A DNA stretch of 64,000 nt, taken from NCBI GenBank assembly GCA_015234525.1, contig JADGMX010000049.1, positions 248,001 to 312,000 of the forward strand, read 5' to 3'. The notes under the pieces are model-generated. The model was given only the letters and a program-made list of their open reading frames with translations. It had not been told where the DNA came from and ran no database searches. Each line of letters begins with the position of its first letter. The first letter of the stretch is position 1. Positions 18,591 through 27,097 of the stretch are shown piece after piece. This stretch comes from Flavobacterium sp. Its GTDB lineage: Bacteria > Bacteroidota > Bacteroidia > Flavobacteriales > Flavobacteriaceae. A program made the translations under genes and the position numbers.

Positions 18591-18598
18591 TACTTTTG
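18591..18598 (+). promoter_or_regulatory. -7 promoter element of the E1 dehydrogenase gene (TACTTTTG)
   Basis: TACTTTTG fits TAnnTTTG and lies 27 bp before the chosen ATG. It overlaps an in-frame TTG at 18596, which therefore is not a likely start. Confidence 0.55.
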
Positions 18599-18625
18599 AC
18601 CTGCAAAATAAATATTTGTCGCCTC

Positions 18626-20602
18626 ATGAATTTCGAAAGAAAAAACCTTTCAGACGCTCAACTGTTAGATCTATATAAAAGGCTTTTAAAGCCAAGATTG
18701 ATTGAAGAAAAAATGCTTAAACTGATTCGTCAGGGAAAAGTTTCCAAATGGTTCTCCGGCATTGGTCAAGAAGCAATATCAGTAGGGGTGACTGCGGTTT
18801 TGCAGGACGACGAGTATATTTTGCCAATGCACAGAAACCTTGGTGTTTTTACCGGCCGTGATATTCCGCTTTACCGATTGTTTTCACAATGGCAAGGAAA
18901 GTCAAACGGGTTTACCAAAGGACGCGACCGATCGTTTCACTTTGGATCTCAGGAATACAAGATTATAGGTATGATTTCGCACCTCGGTCCGCAACTTGGC
19001 GTGGCCGACGGAATCGCACTTGCCAATAAGCTTAAGAAAAACGGACGCGTAACTGCAGTTTTTACAGGTGAAGGCGCAACTAGCGAAGGTGACTTTCACG
19101 AGGCATTAAACATTGCGTCTGTCTGGGATCTTCCGGTTTTATTCGTAATCGAAAACAATGGCTACGGACTTTCCACGCCTACAAACGAACAATACCGTTG
19201 TGAAAACCTGGCTGATAAAGGCGTTGGTTACGGAATGGAATCTCACATTTTAGACGGTAACAATATTTTGGAGGTGTTTACCGAATTGACTGAGATTGTT
19301 AACTCGATGCGCGAAAATCCGCGTCCGGTATTAATCGAATTCAAAACTTTTAGAATGCGCGGTCACGAAGAGGCGAGTGGCACGAAATACGTTCCAAAAG
19401 AACTTATGGACATGTGGGCTGAAAAAGATCCGGTCGAGACTTTTAGAAAGTATCTGACCAAGATTAATGTCCTGACTCAAGCTAACGATGACAAATGGCG
19501 CGACGATATTAAATCGGAGATTGAAGACAATCTACTGATTGCAAATACTGAAGCTGAGATCAAAGCCGATCTTGGTACCGAAATAAATGACGTTTATCAA
19601 CCGTATGACTTCGAGGAGTTCGAGCCTCAGGGTGAAACTGCGAATATTCGATTTATTGATGCGATCTCACAATCACTTCGCCAATCGATGGAACGTCATG
19701 AGAACCTGGTGATTATGGGCCAGGACATTGCTGAATACGGAGGCGCGTTTAAAATCACCGATGGTTTTGTCGAAGCTTTTGGCAAAAATCGCGTGCTAAA
19801 CACACCAATTTGCGAATCTGCAGTGGTTTCAACAGGAATGGGGCTTTCAATCAATGGCCATAAAGCAATTGTTGAAATGCAGTTTGCCGATTTTGTGTCG
19901 ACCGGTTTCAATCCGATTGTAAATTACCTTGCTAAAGTACATTACCGTTGGAATGAAAACGCTGACGTTGTAGTTCGGATGCCTTGTGGTGGCGGAACTC
20001 AAGCAGGACCGTTCCATTCGCAGACAAACGAAGCCTGGTTTACCAAAACTCCGGGCCTCAAAGTTGTTTATCCAGCGTTCCCGTATGATGCTAAAGGGTT
20101 GTTGAATACTGCCATCAACGATCCAAATCCGGTGATGTTTTTCGAGCATAAAATGTTGTACCGAAGCATTTATCAGGACGTTCCGCAAGAGTATTACACC
20201 ATTCCGTTTGGAAAGGCTGCGGTTTTAAAAGAAGGTTCAGATGTAACGATCATCGCTTTCGGAGCGGCAGTTCATTGGGCGCTTGAAACGTTATCGCTCA
20301 ATCCTGAAATTTCTGCGGATTTAATCGACCTTAGAACGCTACAACCTTTGGATACTGAAACTATTTATGCATCGGTCAAGAAAACCAACAAATGCATTAT
20401 CGTTCAGGAGGATTCCATGTTTGGCGGAATCGCCAGCGATATTTCGGCAATGATCATGGAAGATTGCTTTAAGTACCTTGACGGACCGGTTAAACGCGTG
20501 GCGAGTTTAGATACTCCAATACCATTTACAAAAGCATTGGAGGATCAATATTTGGCAAAAGGCCGATTTGAAACCGCACTAAAGGAACTGATGGCATACT
20601 GA
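18626..20602 (+). CDS. Fused 2-oxoacid dehydrogenase E1 alpha/beta (branched-chain type)
   Basis: 658 residues containing both E1 subunits. Residues about 10-320 are the alpha-type thiamine diphosphate domain (GEGATSEGDFHEALN and the ENNGYGLSTP motif). Residues about 345-658 are the beta (transketolase-like) domain (MGQDIAEYGGAFKITDGF, RMPCGGGTQAGPFHSQ, and the C-terminal IVQEDSMFGGIASDI). It decarboxylates a 2-oxoacid, most likely branched-chain 2-oxoacids feeding iso/anteiso fatty acids, and transfers the acyl group to an E2 lipoamide. No E2 or E3 gene is adjacent, so the partners are encoded elsewhere. The ATG at 18626 was chosen over an upstream TTG inside the promoter. Confidence 0.92.
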   Translation: MNFERKNLSDAQLLDLYKRLLKPRLIEEKMLKLIRQGKVSKWFSGIGQEAISVGVTAVLQDDEYILPMHRNLGVFTGRDIPLYRLFSQWQGKSNGFTKGRDRSFHFGSQEYKIIGMISHLGPQLGVADGIALANKLKKNGRVTAVFTGEGATSEGDFHEALNIASVWDLPVLFVIENNGYGLSTPTNEQYRCENLADKGVGYGMESHILDGNNILEVFTELTEIVNSMRENPRPVLIEFKTFRMRGHEEASGTKYVPKELMDMWAEKDPVETFRKYLTKINVLTQANDDKWRDDIKSEIEDNLLIANTEAEIKADLGTEINDVYQPYDFEEFEPQGETANIRFIDAISQSLRQSMERHENLVIMGQDIAEYGGAFKITDGFVEAFGKNRVLNTPICESAVVSTGMGLSINGHKAIVEMQFADFVSTGFNPIVNYLAKVHYRWNENADVVVRMPCGGGTQAGPFHSQTNEAWFTKTPGLKVVYPAFPYDAKGLLNTAINDPNPVMFFEHKMLYRSIYQDVPQEYYTIPFGKAAVLKEGSDVTIIAFGAAVHWALETLSLNPEISADLIDLRTLQPLDTETIYASVKKTNKCIIVQEDSMFGGIASDISAMIMEDCFKYLDGPVKRVASLDTPIPFTKALEDQYLAKGRFETALKELMAY

Positions 20603-20839
20603 TCAGATTCCGATTGTACCGTCAAATTTTCCTGATTCTTGTGAATTGCGGTCGTCTTTGTTATCGCTGAATGAGGGTTTGTCGGCGACATCGTTCGGAT
20701 CGGTATCTCCCGACTCGTCGTTGGTTTTTGATTTGCCGTCATTTTGTTGCGGATTGACACCATCGGTATTAACGGTACTGTCGATTTTGCGTTCGATATT
20801 TTCGCGTTCTTCTGATGCAGATTTGATTGGATTTTTCAT
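20603..20839 (-). CDS. Small hydrophilic, probably disordered protein
   Basis: 78 residues, almost without hydrophobic stretches and very rich in Asp, Asn, Glu, Ser and Lys. There is no signal peptide and no motif I recognise. Supports: a clean ATG and stop, its own position divergent from the GH130 gene, and a composition very similar to a second small gene at 22503-22748. Genes of this kind often encode disordered stress proteins; that is inference. Its stop abuts the stop of the E1 gene. Confidence 0.65.
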   Translation of the reverse strand: MKNPIKSASEERENIERKIDSTVNTDGVNPQQNDGKSKTNDESGDTDPNDVADKPSFSDNKDDRNSQESGKFDGTIGI

Positions 20840-20970
20840 GGTATTTTGTTTTATCCTAATTTCAGAAATTACAGTTACCCGCTCATTACAAAATTAATTT
20901 CGATCTTATAGAATTATAAGGTGCGCAAAATTGAATCGGTTTTTGTCGTAAATTGGTGAGAAAACTAATA

Positions 20971-22431
20971 ATGAGATTAACCATTCAACGCAAATCGGTC
21001 AAAGTTACACCCAACCCCAAACGCGTAATTGCAAGATTTTTTTATAGTGGCGACGAACGAGCGGTAATTCTGATAAAGAAAGTATTGGCATTGTCCGCTG
21101 ACGACGTTTTTAAATTGATTTCTCCTTTATTACAAGATTTCTCCAAGCGCCATCGAAGCATTACCAAGAAACTATTGAAGCATTGCGAGCGCGTGCGACC
21201 TCAAATTGAGCAGGCTGGAGGCGAGTTCGATCAGCTTGATGAGTCGGCGAAGTTACTTATCGGCGCCTATTTTACACATGAGTACTCGATCGAGTCGGCT
21301 GCGTTTTTCAATCCGTCAATTATTGAAGATCCCGACAAATCTGATCTTGAAGAAGGACAAATGCGTGTGATTTTGAGTTTCCGTGCCGTTGGAGAAGGAC
21401 ATGTATCTTCGGTTGCATTCCGACGAGCAATGATCGACAGAAACAATAATATTTCAGTGATGCCCGTCGGGAATTACATCGATGAAGCCGAGCGCATCCG
21501 AAATGCCAAATATCACAAATCACTGTTTTTAAAGAAGGGCGAAGATGAAGGTATAAATCAGCATTTTTTACAAATCGTTGACGAGAAATTAGGCGATGAA
21601 TTTGAATACGACGCACTAAAAGAGATTTTACTTCAGGTGATTTCTGAGACTACGGATGAACATGAAATCAAGCAATACCGACTGATTTTAGCGCTTTCTG
21701 ACAGTTATCGGCAAATTACGTTTTCTCGTGATACCGATATCAGTGATCGTGTGATTTTTCCAATATCTGATTTGGAGAGCCGCGGAATTGAAGATGCGCG
21801 GTTTGTGAAGTTTACAGATGATGACGGGTCGGTAATTTATTATGCAACATATACCGCTTTCGATGGTTCGTACATCATGCCAAAACTGCTTGAAACAACC
21901 GATTTTTATGATTTTAGAACAAGTCCGCTTAACGGTGCCGGTGCAAAAAATAAAAATCTTGCGCTATTCCCGAGGAAGATTAATGGGAAATACGCAATGC
22001 TGGCGCGAATCGACGGATGGAATAATTTTATTACGTTTTCCGATAACATTAATGTTTGGGAAGAACCAAAAATGATTCAGTCGCCAGAGCATCCTTGGGA
22101 ATTTGTCCAAATCGGAAATTGTGGTTCGCCTATCGAAACCAGTGAAGGTTGGTTAGTCATTACGCATGCTGTGGGACCAATGCGGAAATATTGCATCGGA
22201 GCATCGCTTTTGGATCTTGAAAATCCGGAGAAAGAAATTGGAAGACTCGATCAACCCCTAATCATTCCAAATCCGGAAGAGCGCGAAGGGTATGTTCCAA
22301 ATGTTGTTTATTCGTGCGGATCGCTGATTCATAATGGCGAGTTGATCATCCCTTATGGTTTGTCGGATTACAGTTCGACCTTTGCGACGGTTAATCTGGA
22401 AATGTTAGTAAAGAAATTAAAATCGGAATAG
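20971..22431 (+). CDS. Glycoside hydrolase family 130 phosphorylase
   Basis: 486 residues; the C-terminal 300 match GH130 five-bladed propeller enzymes (ESRGIEDARFVKF, YYATYTAFDG, KNLALFPRKINGKYAMLARIDGWN, GNCGSPIETSEGWLVITHAVGP, and the C-terminal EGYVPNVVYSCGSLIHNGELIIPYG). GH130 enzymes phosphorolyse beta-mannosides; this long form with an N-terminal helical extension of about 190 residues belongs to an uncharacterised branch. The start is the ATG at 20971; the TTG and GTG just upstream are less likely. No other sugar-use gene is near, so the substrate is unknown. Confidence 0.85.
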   Translation: MRLTIQRKSVKVTPNPKRVIARFFYSGDERAVILIKKVLALSADDVFKLISPLLQDFSKRHRSITKKLLKHCERVRPQIEQAGGEFDQLDESAKLLIGAYFTHEYSIESAAFFNPSIIEDPDKSDLEEGQMRVILSFRAVGEGHVSSVAFRRAMIDRNNNISVMPVGNYIDEAERIRNAKYHKSLFLKKGEDEGINQHFLQIVDEKLGDEFEYDALKEILLQVISETTDEHEIKQYRLILALSDSYRQITFSRDTDISDRVIFPISDLESRGIEDARFVKFTDDDGSVIYYATYTAFDGSYIMPKLLETTDFYDFRTSPLNGAGAKNKNLALFPRKINGKYAMLARIDGWNNFITFSDNINVWEEPKMIQSPEHPWEFVQIGNCGSPIETSEGWLVITHAVGPMRKYCIGASLLDLENPEKEIGRLDQPLIIPNPEEREGYVPNVVYSCGSLIHNGELIIPYGLSDYSSTFATVNLEMLVKKLKSE

Positions 22432-22447
22432 ATAAACCAGGAATAAA

Positions 22448-22481
22448 AATGCCCCTTAAAAGCGAACTCTTAAGGGGCATT
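22448..22481. terminator. Intrinsic terminator, stronger on the - strand
   Basis: Inverted repeat AATGCCCCTTAA / TTAAGGGGCATT. On the - strand it is followed by TTTTATT and would terminate the small gene at 22503-22748; on the + strand only TT follows, so it may end the GH130 transcript less efficiently. Confidence 0.8.
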
Positions 22482-22502
22482 CAATCCAAATCGTATTTTC
22501 TG

Positions 22503-22748
22503 TTAACTGTTTTCCTCAGTATCTTCGAGGTTGTTCGATTTATCGCGAAGGTCAAAATTTTCATCTGTTCCTTCAGGATTGTTTAAATCGTAGTGCTCGT
22601 CATTGGTAATCTCCTGATGATCCTCGTATCGATGTTTTTGAGTGTTATCTCGCACAAAATGCGGTGTATTCTCATTGTTTCGAGGAGTAGAGTTTTTAGT
22701 CGGTTGATTCCCACGATTTGCGTTGCTGTTGTTGTTTAGAGTAGCCAT
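22503..22748 (-). CDS. Small Asn/Glu/Asp-rich hydrophilic protein
   Basis: 81 residues with almost no hydrophobic residues: an Asn/Thr/Arg-rich first half and an acidic second half containing near-repeats (EGTDENFDLRDKSNNLEDTEE). No signal peptide or recognised domain; likely disordered. It has its own downstream terminator, which supports it as a real transcription unit. Similar in size and character to the 78-residue protein at 20603-20839. Confidence 0.65.
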   Translation of the reverse strand: MATLNNNSNANRGNQPTKNSTPRNNENTPHFVRDNTQKHRYEDHQEITNDEHYDLNNPEGTDENFDLRDKSNNLEDTEENS

Positions 22749-22838
22749 AATTTTTTGTTTTATAGTAAAGTCTAAATTACGATAGCCGGCACGAAAATGT
22801 GTTATCGACGTTTTGCAATTTATTACAAAATCTACATG

Positions 22839-22955
22839 TTAGAACATACCTAACAGCCAGTAAATGATGATAAACACGACAATAGTTCCGAGACATCCGC
22901 CACCGAGCTTCTTAGCTCCGTAGCCTGCAATTATTGTTTTAAAAAATCCGTTCAT
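22839..22955 (-). CDS. 38-residue single-span membrane protein
   Basis: A short frame that starts ATG AAC GGA (CAT at 22953-22955) and ends TAA. The product has an amphipathic N terminus with AGYGAKKLGGGCLG, then one hydrophobic helix (TIVVFIIIYWLLGMF) at the C terminus. The glycine-rich turn followed by a single membrane span is a clear protein-like design and resembles tiny membrane proteins of other Flavobacteria, as far as I recall. It lies 11 bp downstream of the JmjC-like cupin gene on the same strand and may share its message. Confidence 0.7.
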   Translation of the reverse strand: MNGFFKTIIAGYGAKKLGGGCLGTIVVFIIIYWLLGMF

Positions 22956-22966
22956 GTTGTTATGGT

Positions 22967-23830
22967 TTAGTAGTTAGTCAAATTTCGGTTTGTATCTTGA
23001 ATGGCGCGCTCATTTTTATAGTCGATCCATTTTTGGCCACGTAATTTTCGCATCATCACATCGTAGTGACGCATCACAAAAACATTATAAGCAGCTTTTG
23101 AAATATTTGACAGCGATCTCGGTAAAGCCCGAAGACTCATTGAAAAACCCGGAGTCAAATATTTCATGTAATGCCAATATCCTTCAGGCATGTATAACAT
23201 CTCGCCATGAGCTAGTGTTGCAATCATTCCGCTTGCTTTCTTCAAAGCCGGCCATTTTTCATAATCGGGATTGTCAAAATCAATATCTTCCCGCGAAATC
23301 AGCGCGTGTGGAACCTTGTACAGAAACTTAGATTGATCCGGCGGAAAAATGATACATTGCTTTTTACCGTGAAAGTGAAAGTGCAAAATGTTCGAATAAT
23401 CGATATCAAAATGCATGAACACTTTTGAGTTTTCGCCACCAAAGAACAACATTGGCAATTGTTTGATCAATCTCAAACCGATATCCGGCCAACGAAAATC
23501 GTCTTTCAGCAGCGGTACTTCTTTCATCAAATTATACAAGAAAATCCTGTAATTTGTTGGTTGCGACTCGAGCAAGTCGACGTAATCAGCCATTTTCATG
23601 GTTGCATGAGCCTGATTAAAACCATCCCGATGTGACACCGGCCGATCGTCATAAAGCGGTACCGTCTTATTTCCCGCAACCGATTTTATATATTGTAAAT
23701 TCCACTTCTTAAACGCCGGCCAGTCTTCTGTAAGTTGCTCAATTACAACCGGCTTTTGTTTTTTAACATAATTACTGACGAAATCTTCTTTTGAAATCGA
23801 TTTTACACGTTCAACTTCATTGAGGTTCAT
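22967..23830 (-). CDS. Cupin-like (JmjC-type) Fe(II)/2OG oxygenase
   Basis: 287 residues of the cupin_8 family (PF13621-like). The metal ligands are visible: His140-x-Asp142 in VFMHFDIDYSN and His220 in the GYWHYMKYL segment, with Phe/Lys residues (HFHGKKQCIIFPP) that usually bind 2-oxoglutarate. The N terminus (RVKSISKEDFVSNYVKKQKPVVIE) is typical of the family. Such proteins hydroxylate amino acid side chains of proteins or small molecules; the target is unknown. A 38-residue membrane protein gene follows 11 bp downstream. Confidence 0.85.
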   Translation of the reverse strand: MNLNEVERVKSISKEDFVSNYVKKQKPVVIEQLTEDWPAFKKWNLQYIKSVAGNKTVPLYDDRPVSHRDGFNQAHATMKMADYVDLLESQPTNYRIFLYNLMKEVPLLKDDFRWPDIGLRLIKQLPMLFFGGENSKVFMHFDIDYSNILHFHFHGKKQCIIFPPDQSKFLYKVPHALISREDIDFDNPDYEKWPALKKASGMIATLAHGEMLYMPEGYWHYMKYLTPGFSMSLRALPRSLSNISKAAYNVFVMRHYDVMMRKLRGQKWIDYKNERAIQDTNRNLTNY

Positions 23831-23881
23831 TGTGATATTGTATTAAGTACGTACCTATATTAAAGGTGAAGTGTAAAATTA

Positions 23882-23903
23882 AAAAAAGCTGAATAATCAG
23901 CTT
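23882..23903 (-). terminator. Intrinsic terminator of the 56-residue protein gene
   Basis: On the - strand the stem AAGCTGA-TTAT-TCAGCTT is followed directly by TTTTTAATTTT. The TGA of the preceding small gene is inside the stem, so translation stop and termination overlap. Confidence 0.75.
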
Positions 23904-24067
23904 AGTTTTTCGTTTGCCAATGCGTAGTACATTTCGTTTGGATCATAATCAAAATCGTAATCGAATTCTTCTGAATCAGAATCACTCATGCTATTGATTA
24001 AAATGATATTCTTTAGATCTGCGTCTGTTTGGCTAAAATTGTCTGTTGGGTGTAATGAATCGTTCAT
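23897..24067 (-). CDS. 56-residue acidic protein
   Basis: A short frame from ATG (CAT at 24065-24067) to TGA. The product has a short hydrophobic patch (LKNIILINSM) and then a strongly acidic, tyrosine-rich segment (DSDSEEFDYDFDYDPNEMYYALANEKLS). The length of the uninterrupted frame, the terminator fused to its stop codon and the intergenic space it fills support it as a real gene. No family recognised. Confidence 0.62.
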   Translation of the reverse strand: MNDSLHPTDNFSQTDADLKNIILINSMSDSDSEEFDYDFDYDPNEMYYALANEKLS

Positions 24068-24173
24068 AAGTTCGCGTTGTTTAAAGTTGTTTTACAAAAT
24101 TCACTAAAACTACCGCTGAACTTCTTACATGGTTTTGGCTAAAAGTTATATAATCTTCTTACTAAAATTATAT

Positions 24174-24920
24174 TTAATAGTTACCTGACAGTAAACTTCC
24201 ACCGATTGTGGCTTTTGGTTCAATCCCAAGCCGTTTCATCATTTCGTACGCTGTGCAAACTGCCGCCGACGTAACCGGAATTCCTATTTCTTTCTCAATC
24301 AGGTCGATAGCTTCAAGTGATGGCATTTGTACACAAGCGGACACTACCAGCACATCAACATTTGTCAGATCCAAACGCTTATAAATTTCCAATAAATTCA
24401 TCGGATTTTGGGCAGCGACTTCCAGGTTATCGGGAATCTCCAAGGCGATCGATCCGGTTACCTCAAAGCCTTCGTTTGTAATATAATCAACGACCATATC
24501 GGTCAATGGGCGCATATAAGGGGTAATCAAAGCCACTCTTTTTGCTCCAAGAGTTTTCAATCCTTTGACAAGCGCGCCCGCACTGGTAACAATCGGGGTT
24601 GGATAGCCGTTAGCAATGGTTTCCTGATGTAAATTTACTTCCGAAACGCAGTGATAACCGCGACCCATGCTCATAATTGCAACCAAACAGGCATAACCCA
24701 TAACATCCACATGTGCGTCCGAAAGTTCTTGTGCGCATTTCAAACTCATCGCGTCCATTGCCTCAAGTTCTTCTTTTGTGACTTTTTTCATTCGCATGCG
24801 ACTTGAATGAAACGTAAATCGGTCGGGTAAAATGGTCTCGCGCGACCGGAATATTGCCGGAATCTCTGTCTCCATTGTAACATTTGAGGAAGGAACGATT
24901 TGACCAATTCGGTAGTTCAT
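24174..24920 (-). CDS. Maleate cis-trans isomerase (Asp/Glu racemase superfamily)
   Basis: 248 residues. Matches the maleate isomerase branch: an N-terminal PSSNVTMETEIP motif, catalytic Cys78 in GYACLVAIMSMG and catalytic Cys196 in VSACVQMPS, each in the expected half of the pseudo-symmetric fold. The family converts maleate to fumarate without cofactor. It is the last gene of the aromatic catabolic cluster, 53 bp after the FAH-family gene, so it probably turns maleate released by ring-fragment cleavage into fumarate for the TCA cycle. An arylmalonate decarboxylase-like activity cannot be excluded. Confidence 0.85.
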   Translation of the reverse strand: MNYRIGQIVPSSNVTMETEIPAIFRSRETILPDRFTFHSSRMRMKKVTKEELEAMDAMSLKCAQELSDAHVDVMGYACLVAIMSMGRGYHCVSEVNLHQETIANGYPTPIVTSAGALVKGLKTLGAKRVALITPYMRPLTDMVVDYITNEGFEVTGSIALEIPDNLEVAAQNPMNLLEIYKRLDLTNVDVLVVSACVQMPSLEAIDLIEKEIGIPVTSAAVCTAYEMMKRLGIEPKATIGGSLLSGNY

Positions 24921-24973
24921 GATGGCTTGTTAATTTTGAGTTTGATGCTGATTCTTGATTTTAAGATAATGTT

Positions 24974-25891
24974 TTAAGGCAAATTCACTGCGACCACGGT
25001 GTTTCGCAATGTTCCGAGCGACTCAACAAAAGCTTCAACAACGTCGCCGTCCTGTAGCCATTCCTGCGGAGTCCGTCCTGCGCCAACGCCACTCGGAGTT
25101 CCGGTCGCAATGATATCACCGGGTTCAAGCGTAAATACGGTACTGAGATCTTCAATAAGGTCATTGATATTGAAAAGCATGAATTTAGTATTCGAATTTT
25201 GCTTTTCGACACCATTTACCGTCAGCGACAAATTCAGATTGTGCGGATTGTCGATTTCGTCTTTGGTGATCAAATATGGTCCCATCGGAGCAAATGTATC
25301 CTGACCTTTCGACACGATCCATTGACCGGCGCGACGACAATCGCGGGCAGAAATATCGTTGATTATCGTATAGCCGAAAACGTGGTCGAGCGCATTTTGT
25401 TTATCAATGTACTTGCCTTTTTTACCGATTACAACCGCAAGTTCGACCTCCCAATCCAGTTGCTGGGTGAGTTTCTGGTTCAGAATGATGTTTTCGTCAG
25501 GTCCCGTGACGCTGGTCGGGGGTTTTGAGAAAATAATCGGTTTTTGAGGAAGTTCACTCGATGTGTCTAAAGATCGCGCGCTTTCGGCTACGTGTTCGGT
25601 GTAGTTCAGGCCGATGCCGATTATGTTTTTTCGGGGTCGCGGAATTGGCGCTAATAATTTCACTTCCGTGAATGGTACGCTGCACGATTTAATCTCGTCC
25701 GGCATTGACGCTTTTAGAGCCGCTGCAATTCTGACGATAGCCTGCTGACCTTCATCGATGAGATCGAGCATGGTAGCCGGAAACGGAAGATGCGTTTGTG
25801 AACCAAGTTTTTCAATGTCCACGATTTGTTCGTTGTGAACCACGCCAAGTCGGTGTGCTGAATCGTTGATCGAGTATGTTACTAATTTCAT
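24974..25891 (-). CDS. FAH-family hydrolase (fumaryl-/maleylpyruvate-type)
   Basis: 305 residues of the fumarylacetoacetate hydrolase family. Visible hallmarks are IGLNYTEHVAES, the metal ligands in DWEVELAVVIGKKGK, GYTIINDISARD, and GDIIATGTPSGVG. Such enzymes split C-C bonds of 2,4-dioxo acids with Mg2+. Next to a gentisate-dioxygenase-like gene the likely substrate is maleyl- or fumarylpyruvate (or its amide), giving pyruvate plus a C4 acid. The downstream maleate isomerase argues for the maleyl form. Repeat copy C separates it from the dioxygenase gene. Confidence 0.9.
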   Translation of the reverse strand: MKLVTYSINDSAHRLGVVHNEQIVDIEKLGSQTHLPFPATMLDLIDEGQQAIVRIAAALKASMPDEIKSCSVPFTEVKLLAPIPRPRKNIIGIGLNYTEHVAESARSLDTSSELPQKPIIFSKPPTSVTGPDENIILNQKLTQQLDWEVELAVVIGKKGKYIDKQNALDHVFGYTIINDISARDCRRAGQWIVSKGQDTFAPMGPYLITKDEIDNPHNLNLSLTVNGVEKQNSNTKFMLFNINDLIEDLSTVFTLEPGDIIATGTPSGVGAGRTPQEWLQDGDVVEAFVESLGTLRNTVVAVNLP

Positions 25892-25913
25892 AAGTTAAAA
25901 TTTGTTGGGTGTT

Positions 25914-25990
25914 CAGCCCCGATTGAGCCGGCATCCTTTGCTAAGCGATAGCGGCGCAAAGATATAGGCGAAAGCGGGAATAGCTGCATA
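25914..25990 (-). repeat. Dispersed intergenic hairpin repeat, copy C
   Basis: Read on the - strand it opens AGCTATTCCCGC and closes GGCTCAATCGGGGCTG. The inner inverted repeat is CTTTGC / GCAAAG. It begins right after the TAA of the dioxygenase gene, in the same orientation, and lies inside the catabolic cluster. Confidence 0.8.
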
Positions 25991-27097
25991 TTAATCAATC
26001 ACGATCTGATGGTCATTTTCGTGAATTTTTTCCTGATATAATCCGAGTTTCTCAATTACCGGAAGGTCGTTGAATGAGAACAAAACCGCGTCTTCAGTCT
26101 CAGAGAGATTTGCATGTTCATGCCACGCCCAGGACGGAATGCAGAAAATATCGCGCTCCTTCCAGTCGAACCGCTTGCCGTTGATGACCGAAAAACCGCG
26201 GCCTTTGGCACACTGATACACAAACGAACCGGTGTGACGATGCGCCCTGGTGTGCTGACCGGCCGACAATAATTGAATCGACGCGCCCATGGTTTGCATC
26301 ACATGTCCACCAGTAAACGGATTGGTGTAATTTAATTTAATTCCGTCGAAATCGCATCCCTTGTTTACTTTTTGAGCATCTAAAAGCGCGGGATAAACAT
26401 GTTTCCACGAATATTTAAAAAGTGGCGAATATGGCTTGTCCCAAACTAGATCGGCTATAATTGTTCCCGGAGCGGTGAAGGAGAGAGGCGAGTGATTCTC
26501 GGGCGATTTTAACGGTTGTTTGCCGTCGAAAACCGCGTAATCATTAGCTTCCAAAGCATTTACAAGCGGAATGTCGAGGCCGTCCTGCCAAATGCAGGTT
26601 TTTCCGTTTTCGGCAACCCCGTGTTCGTGCCACGTCGAATTAGGAGTGATCACAAAATCGTTGACTTCGAACGTGATTTTATTGCCGTCAACCACCGTGT
26701 AGCCGCCTTCGCCTTCCATGATGAATCTCAGTGCCGAAGCTTTATGACGGTGTGCCGATGTGCTTTCGCCGGGACGTGTAACTTGAATTCCGGTGTAAAG
26801 CCAACCGACTGCGGCGCTGACATCTTTTCGCTTGTCGTTAACCAGATAAACTACCCGTCGACCCGCCTGCTCGGGGGTGACAAGGGTAGAGGACTTTAGA
26901 ACGAGTTCGCGTAGATCGTCGTATTTCCAAAGCATCGGAATCGAGGTAGACCGCGGTTCCCACGGTTCGATATCGTTTGCAACGGTCCACAGAGCGCCCG
27001 CTCCTAAGCTTGCAAGCTGTTGATAATAAGCTTCTAGTTCCGGTGTGTCCTGAACGCGGGCGCGGCCAATGACATCATCACTGTGTTTTGCTTCCAT
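25991..27097 (-). CDS. Gentisate 1,2-dioxygenase-like double-cupin enzyme
   Basis: 368 residues with two cupin domains. The first (about 95-170) keeps the iron ligands His116-x-His118 (SAHRHKAS) and His157 (TWHEHG). The second (about 275-350) repeats the pattern (TRAHRHTGSF and AWHEHAN). The opening LWTVANDIEPWEPRS is typical of gentisate dioxygenases, which cleave gentisate between C1 and C2 to maleylpyruvate. The ATG at 27097 fits homologues better than one eight codons upstream and overlaps the nitrilase-family gene by 20 bp, so both are on one message. A 5-hydroxyanthranilate-type substrate is possible. Confidence 0.88.
   Translation of the reverse strand: MEAKHSDDVIGRARVQDTPELEAYYQQLASLGAGALWTVANDIEPWEPRSTSIPMLWKYDDLRELVLKSSTLVTPEQAGRRVVYLVNDKRKDVSAAVGWLYTGIQVTRPGESTSAHRHKASALRFIMEGEGGYTVVDGNKITFEVNDFVITPNSTWHEHGVAENGKTCIWQDGLDIPLVNALEANDYAVFDGKQPLKSPENHSPLSFTAPGTIIADLVWDKPYSPLFKYSWKHVYPALLDAQKVNKGCDFDGIKLNYTNPFTGGHVMQTMGASIQLLSAGQHTRAHRHTGSFVYQCAKGRGFSVINGKRFDWKERDIFCIPSWAWHEHANLSETEDAVLFSFNDLPVIEKLGLYQEKIHENDHQIVID

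Noticed and set aside
19847..20188. 113-codon frame on the - strand inside the E1 dehydrogenase gene
   Set aside because: Antisense shadow of strongly conserved E1 beta coding sequence.
25199..25528. Frames of up to 109 codons on the + strand opposite the FAH-family gene
   Set aside because: Opposite a clear enzyme gene; no start signal or motif of their own.
26516..26899. 127-codon frame on the + strand opposite the dioxygenase gene
   Set aside because: Antisense to two conserved cupin motifs; composition is what codon complementarity produces.
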